A DNA stretch of 64,000 nucleotides from Anisodus tanguticus (taxonomy: Eukaryota > Streptophyta > Magnoliopsida > Solanales > Solanaceae), in NCBI GenBank assembly GCA_034509755.1, contig CM067556.1:15585501-15649500 (forward strand). The letters are read 5' to 3'. The position numbers and the translations under genes were made by a program. Positions 58,476 through 64,000 of this stretch are shown here, piece by piece. The notes below the pieces were generated by a model, which worked only from the letters and a program-made list of their open reading frames with translations, did not search any database and was not told the DNA's origin. Position 1 is the stretch's first letter, and every line of letters starts with the position of its first letter.

Positions 58476-58958
58476 TTATCTGATAGAGATGATTAATCGA
58501 CTTTTATCAAGCTTCATATTCTTCAAAATCGAGTTAATCTCATTCAACTTATTGTCTTGTTCTTTGAGGGTCACGAGTATCTGTTTTTGGTCTCTGCATG
58601 TCTGCATTAAGCCATGAACTTGAAAGAACATTGTAGATTTATCAGGATCCGCCAACTTCTTAGAATAGTACCACCTTTTACACACATTGTAACGTTTGAT
58701 ATTCGCGGATTTATGAAGAAGCTTCTCACCTTCCTCCCATCGCTTCTTGAATATCTCAATCTCCGATTCTTTGCCTTCTAATGCTTTGTTCAGTCTCTCT
58801 ATATCCTCAGGCACATGCTTAATGGACAGCAAAGCCGAATTTAATCTTCGAAAATTGGAATTGAAACAGGTAGAAGTTTTTCTAACTTGTGAAATTGATT
58901 CATATAACATTTTGAATGCTTGTCTCAAAGCTGCACCTCCGATAAGATTCCCCGCCAT
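58476..58958 (-). CDS. RPW8-domain protein, stand-alone
   Basis: Single exon, 160 residues, from the ATG at 58958. The whole length follows the RPW8 pattern: a short N-terminal helix GNLIGGAALRQAF, ERLNKALEGKESEIEIF, EEGEKLLHKSANIKRYN, YYSKKL and MFFQVHGLMQTCRDQKQILVTL. RPW8 domains form a four-helix bundle and occur alone (Arabidopsis RPW8.1 and RPW8.2, 148 and 174 residues) or at the front of helper immune receptors (NRG1, ADR1). No NB-ARC or LRR motif is seen in the next 1.5 kb, and no good splice donor lies before the stop. It may be a stand-alone defence protein or a first-exon relic of an NRG1-like receptor; its size favours the first. Host-immune role is inferred from family. Confidence 0.8.
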   Translation of the reverse strand: MAGNLIGGAALRQAFKMLYESISQVRKTSTCFNSNFRRLNSALLSIKHVPEDIERLNKALEGKESEIEIFKKRWEEGEKLLHKSANIKRYNVCKRWYYSKKLADPDKSTMFFQVHGLMQTCRDQKQILVTLKEQDNKLNEINSILKNMKLDKSRLIISIR

Positions 58959-61635
58959 CAACGTGTATATATACGCTGAAAAATGGCTAATATTGAAGAC
59001 GTTTTGTTTGACAGTATTAATGTAAAAGCGTGTAAGTCGTGGAGGTGATGATGTATCAATGGTGAAGTTGTTTCTTGGGTTGTTCGACGATTTGTTTTGT
59101 TGAAAAACACTTAGTTTCTGTGAAACAGAAAGGAAACCATTTAGAAAGTTCTTGTTTGTTGGATAGTTGACTTTCGTTTCTTGATTTTACGTGTTTGTCA
59201 TACATTGATTTGGATGGTTAATTTATTTTTTATTCTAATTTAATATTACTTTTCTTTTTCACATTTAGTTTCTTCACGTTTATTAGAGTAAGTATAAAGG
59301 TGAAAAAATAATTAATTCTATCTTAATTTTCTAAAATAAAAAATATTTGGACCGATTATTTTTAATATTTATAACAAATAAAATAGGGAGAAAATACTAC
59401 AACATTCTATTTTTAGACATGACATTGTCCTATTTTATTTATGGTTGGTGATATGACGAAGAAATAGGTTGGAAGAATTAATGGAAGTAAATGTAAGCGG
59501 TCGTTTGGTATGAGTATAAAAATAATTAATCCCAACATAAAAATCTCATATAAGATAATATACGTTAGTTGATGTATATAAATAACTCATCTCAGCATAA
59601 AACTTTGAACGAGATAATACAAGATTTTGGCTGGAATATTAAACAATACCCATAGTAAATTATGCAGAAATCTTATGAATTATTTATGCGGGGCACGTAA
59701 AATGTAAAATAAGAATACATATATTAGTATTGAAGGAATTAAACTATTTAAGACAAAAAAATGTTATTTTAGAGTAATTAATTCATGTATAAGATTTTTG
59801 TATGCATTAGTTACCACATAGCAATGTATTCAATGGTTTATCTTGTGCGCACTCGAGAGGGTAGTGGCTGCGGGTTCCTTCGTCAACAAAAAAATACTAA
59901 TCAACTTATAAGAGTCCCGTCATTATTCATTGAGGAAATATTCTTCTATGGCCATTTACATTTTAAATAGAATTAAGAAAATAAGTTTTTCATATTTCTT
60001 GTCTGTTATTTTAAGAACTCTTATATATAAAAATGAAGTCTCCTGTAAAAATGACATAAAACTAAAAATAAATTTATATAAAATAATACAAAATCAATTC
60101 AATCCCATTAAGAAAATGATTCCTAATTACTAATTAATCCCTATATTAATAATTTCTACCTGACTTACTTCTAAACCGAAGGATCGATACCTTATAATTG
60201 TATTCCAAATCATGAGTCATTCTCACGTATTGCCATCGACTCTACCTACATTAAAAATAAAGTTATAAAATTATTTTTATCACATTAAAATAATTGAATT
60301 ATTTGCATGTGAATTGTTCAGAATCTACAAATTAAATTACCAAAAGATCAAATTTTTGACGCATAGTTATGACATATCATTCGGTATATCAGCACTTTGC
60401 TACCTTTTAAGTTTGACATTAGAAAATAAAAGAAAGTTCATCATGTAAAAGTTTTTGATACCCGTATATTTAAACGAAAGAAAAAGAAAATGTGATTCCA
60501 CTATAGATGCTTCTTATTTTCTGACGTGACAATTAGCGCAAACATAGTGAGTAGCGTGTTATAATTCGATTTTGAAATTTTGGTCTTTCAATAATTTTTA
60601 TTTTCTGAATAATTTATACATACTTTAATAAATTTATTATGATAAAAAATAAGTTTATAAATTTACTATTGTAATCGATAAAATTCACTACCACATGTGA
60701 AATTAACACTAATTTATTTTCACATTTTTAGCACGATTGAACGAGATATATGATGGAGTACTATACTTTCAAATTAGATTATATTTAAGAATTTAAGTTC
60801 TGTGCACTGTCTATATATTATTTTTAAACCATATCAACTTTTAAAAATCTTTTTAATTATTCTGAAATACAAACACTAATTTTTTTTCTTTTTTCTCTTT
60901 CTCTCCCCCCCTCCCCCTTCAAACCCTGCGTCTTCCTGGGCAATCTCCTAAATCTGCATCCATTTCATCTTTTTTTTTTGGCTTCTTCTAGCCCCGCCTT
61001 GCCTATCTTTCTCTTTCAAATTAATACGGTCTGCCATGATACTAAAGCAAATTAATATTTTTTGGCTACTGAGCAAAAATATAAGAACAATATTTTTATA
61101 TAATTGGGATGAGGGAATATAAATTTTGAATGAGTTCCACCGTCCCTGGCAGCAAAAAACAAAAGGAAATATCTTTAACTCTTAAAAGGAATCAATTGTT
61201 TCAGCCATGTGATTGAGGCAAATCCTAATGAAAAGCATTTTGCAAATCCAAATATTCACAATGACTTGGAGACATGATTAAGCAAGGCTTTTTGACACAA
61301 TTATTTGAGGCGTTGAGAATTACTTCTGTGATTATACGATGATGATGATGAGAAGAACCCATAAAAAACGTCAAAATTTAGCAAATAACGTTGGAAAAAT
61401 AAATCTTTTGACTACAGAAAAACTAGGAAAGAATATTGGTTAGAGTACATTTAAGATCTTGTTTTTAATATTTATCTCTTTAAATTTATAGTTCTATAAA
61501 TAAAGGTAATAGTATTTACTTAAGAAAATTACCATATGTTATCTTTAAAATTACTTGATGGTGTAACAAATTTTGTACACCGACGGTGCACAAAAATTAC
61601 TATATTTACACATTAATTTGTTTAGTGAGAACCCA
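58959..61635. other. RPW8 upstream region and AT-rich spacer
   Basis: A minus-strand GTATATATACAC lies within 25 bp of the RPW8 ATG, too close to be its main TATA box. Further right the DNA is AT-rich with no gene. At 59490-59640 there is a MITE-like segment with GGTCGTTTGGTATGAG. Confidence 0.45.
59840..59896 (+). mobile_element. partial SINE 3' end
   Basis: TGTGCGCACTCGAGAGGG and GGCTGCGGGTTCCTTCGTC, followed by an A run, match the 3' end of the SINE at 42990-43213, in the opposite orientation. The head is absent. Confidence 0.7.
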
Positions 61636-62336
61636 GCTTCCAGTTTTATTTCATTCTAAACGGTGTGGAATATAGCAAAAAAAAGCTGATAATCTTTGGG
61701 TGAAATGGATTGGACACATACTTAAAGAACACACCATGGTGGGAATATCAACCTCGTGAAGAGTATAGTTGGTATTGGAAGAAAATATGCTCAATAAGGG
61801 ATAAAGTTGAAGCTGGTTATACACAGGGAGGTTGGCTAAAGGCTACAGGGAAATATACTATCAGAAGTGAATATAAGTGGCTGAGAGGAAGCTCGGAGAA
61901 GCAACCATGGAGAAGATGGGTCTGGAACAGACTGAATATCCCAAAGCACAGTGTCGTTGCTTGGCTAGCTGTTCACCAAAGGCTGCAGACAAAATATAGT
62001 CTATGCAGGCATAGTATTTCATAGAATGATAAATGTGTGATCTTTGATGATCAGGTAGAGTCCATATTGCACTTGTTTTTTGAATGTCAGTTCTTAGATA
62101 CTTGCCTAACTGACATACTGAAGTGGCTGAGGCTAAATATTCAGAACAGAGAGGGACTGGGGCTATGGAAAAGGATGGCAAGGATCATAAAGGATAGGAA
62201 ATGCAGGGTCTTTGTCATGTCAGTACTAATTGCTTTGGTGTACTTGATATGAAAGGTAAGGAATGATGCTTTATGGGAAGGCAAGTGTTTGGTAAAATTC
62301 GGGGTTAAGTGTATAGGAAAGGTTAAACATAAGGTA
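61636..62336 (+). pseudogene. LINE reverse transcriptase C-terminal end (zf-RVT)
   Basis: The frame from about 61660 reads NIAKKKADNLWVKWIGH, then shifts to a second frame with PREEYSWYWKKICSI, TGKYTIRSEYKWL, WVWNRLNIPKHSVVAWLAV and LHLFFECQF. This is the zinc-binding tail that follows the reverse transcriptase in plant LINEs (zf-RVT). Two frame changes and a stop at 62022 break it. Its left edge is unclear, and the right edge stops where Copia LTR sequence starts. Without a tail or target duplication it is a 5'-truncated and 3'-cut remnant. Confidence 0.75.
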
Positions 62337-62337
62337 G

Positions 62338-63162
62338 GCTGAGTCGAGAGACGACTCTTTGTCTTTAAGACAAAATTGCCCTGTATAAAACAACAACTAA
62401 TCAAGTGTACAAAGCAAATACAATTGATTCTAACGAAGAAAATAAATACGAACAGATTACTGATTCTGTGTTTAGAACAAAACAGAAGAAAATAATTTAT
62501 GTTTCTGTGTTCTCTGTATTCGAACAGAGCAAACAGATGAAAATAATTTTGTTTCTGTATATTTTGTGAACAGAACAGAAGAGATAGGTGTGTATTTTAA
62601 AAACTGAACGTTAATTTCAATTTAAAAACAGATGAAAAGAATTTTGTTCCGAACCGTTGCAATGTTTCGGAGATCTTAAGGGACCAAAGTGTAAATAGGA
62701 AACACTTCAGGGACCAAAAGAAAATATCCGAAAGACAGCCCCTGACCCGAGCCCGGACCGGACCATAAGGGTGGCGACGGCGGCGCGCGGGGCTTAGCCC
62801 CGAACCCAAGCTCACCTAGGTCCTCCTTCTTCTAAACACATGGGTTACCCCTTGGGGCCCCAAACCCTTACTCAAACTTAGAGTTTATATATTGCATAAA
62901 CTCTCCATTTTCTACCAATGAGGAAGATTTGTCATTCTTTGGCAAAAAACACTTCATCTTTTTATGTCTCAAACACCTTACTTTGTGTACCAATATCTCT
63001 TTCATTTCTTAACGAAATTTGACGATACTTGGCACTAACATCATCTACTTACTTAGTAGATTAGACATGTACGAAGAAATGATATTTCCGACATGCGGGC
63101 CCCACGTGTTTAATTCATTAAAGATGGAATACCTCAATCCCACATTAGTAAAATTTTCAACA
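62338..63162 (-). repeat. Copia LTR, truncated, minus strand
   Basis: Begins on the minus strand at TGTTGAAAATTTTAC (63162) and carries the same GC-rich core (GGCGGCGCGCGG near 62780) and TGAGTCGAG/GACTCTTTGTC segment as the other family LTRs. The last ~190 bp are missing where it meets the LINE fragment near 62337. Confidence 0.7.
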
Positions 63163-63372
63163 ATCCCCTGTTGAAAGAGAATTGGTGCACACAAGGTGCC
63201 AAAGTTCAGCAATCTTTCAGCGGAAAGATATTGCATCAGGAAAGGTAGCTTTCGGCTTTGAACCTTCCTTAGTCGATTACCATCGAATTTACTTATTGCA
63301 CGGTGAACGCGATGTCTTGAACCGTCAGTGTTTAGCGTAAACCAAGACAATGATATCAACACAATAACTCTC
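63163..63372 (-). repeat. Copia 3' internal end and polypurine tract
   Basis: A polypurine-type tract, CAACAGGGGAT on the minus strand, lies next to the LTR. The remaining sequence matches the untranslated end of the array internal regions, such as GGTTCAAGACATC. It is cut at 63372 by the Gypsy LTR. Confidence 0.65.
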
Positions 63373-64000
63373 TGTCACGACCCAAACCGGAGGGCCATGA
63401 CGGGCACCCGGACCTTACCTGTGAGCACCACTCTTCACATACTAACCAACTACCCGAAATCAATCATGGCCACAAGGGCAGTTACCGAATATTCGGCTGA
63501 CACATACATCACAGCCGACAGGGCCTCATATGACTACTATACATAGGACATCTGTCTACAAGCCTCTAAAAAAATACATGAGATCACAAGGATGTGATAG
63601 GGCCCCGCCATACCCCAAATGCATATGCAAAATATCATACCACGATCATACTGCAACTCTGAAACAAGTAGAGTGCTCCAACACCAGCTGAACCAACAAC
63701 TTACTAGTGCGAACCGTCACCCTCTTTAACTGAACCTGTGGGCATGAAACGCAGCGCCCCCTGACAAAAGGAACGTCAGTATGACTGATGTACTGAGTAT
63801 GTCAGGCATAAGAAATAACACAACAGAGATACATAACAACCTGAAACAGAAACAGTCGACCAAGAGAGAAACAACTGATCAGTAGTAAATGCCTCTGAGG
63901 ACCCTAATATACCTAACATGTCATGTACAATGAGAATGAATTATGCATTTATATATGTATGTTGTGGACGTGCAACCCGATCTAATATATTATATATGTT
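63373..64000 (+). repeat. Gypsy-type LTR, incomplete at window end
   Basis: Begins TGTCACGACCCAAACCGG, a signature of a common Solanaceae Ty3/Gypsy LTR family, and carries GAACGTCAGTATGAC followed by TGTACTGAGTATGTCAGGC, also typical of it. Orientation and extent are not certain because the window stops inside it. Confidence 0.65.

Noticed and set aside
1..64000. CRISPR array, bacterial operon or viral genome
   Set aside because: Repeats here have no regular spacer pattern, genes have introns, and reverse transcriptase relics belong to LTR retrotransposons and a LINE.

Overview
This window is nuclear DNA of a flowering plant, most likely an asterid of the nightshade family (Solanaceae). The evidence is AT-rich intergenic DNA, genes with GT-AG introns, two plant-specific gene families (CHUP1/IPGA1-like and TBL acetyltransferase-like), and repeat styles I associate with Solanaceae: a long-terminal-repeat (LTR) start TGTCACGACCC, Stowaway miniature inverted-repeat elements (MITEs) starting near CTCCCTCC, and a tRNA-derived short interspersed element (SINE). 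The genus cannot be fixed from the sequence alone.

Three host genes are supported. (1) 10583-15005, plus strand, six exons: a 617-residue coiled-coil, proline-rich protein of the CHUP1/IPGA1 family. (2) 28133-32509, minus strand, five exons: a 366-residue trichome-birefringence-like (TBL) protein closest to the TBL37-43/TBL38 group, with GDS and DxxH motifs intact. (3) 58476-58958, minus strand, one exon: a 160-residue protein that is almost only an RPW8 domain, without any visible NB-ARC or LRR part. Both multi-exon models were built by hand; every intron begins GT and ends AG and the reading frame stays open across all junctions.

The rest is mostly a graveyard of mobile elements. 463-6468 is a damaged Ty3/Gypsy element on the minus strand with gag and protease but no recognisable reverse transcriptase or integrase. 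A second copy of the same family fills 37849-41577. 19161-27348 is one Copia insertion with three LTRs (first cut short) and two decayed internal regions, bounded by a perfect GTTTA target-site duplication. Related Copia pieces lie at 17082-17362 (LTR starts head to head, forming a long hairpin), 35882-37848, 54589-55820 (a solo LTR with perfect ACAAA target duplications) and 62338-63372. A different Copia fragment (gag-protease-integrase) is at 34290-35881 and another gag start with primer-binding site at 18040-18525. 44233-47727 is a hAT DNA transposon with a frameshifted transposase. 61636-62336 is the tail of a LINE, and 63373-64000 starts a second Gypsy-type LTR.

Smaller elements include three Stowaway MITEs (two side by side at 8345-8845, one inside TBL intron 2), a short hairpin MITE present in an intron of each multi-exon host gene, a 587-bp full-length foldback element with 7-bp target duplications (50101-50687), a SINE with near-perfect target duplications (42990-43213), and a GC-rich patch resembling mitochondrial matR flanked by an 18-bp direct repeat (43628-43964). 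No CRISPR array, operon or clearly new gene system is visible. The strongest leads are the three-LTR array, the foldback loci that could make small RNAs, the solitary RPW8 gene, and the putative mitochondrial insertion.
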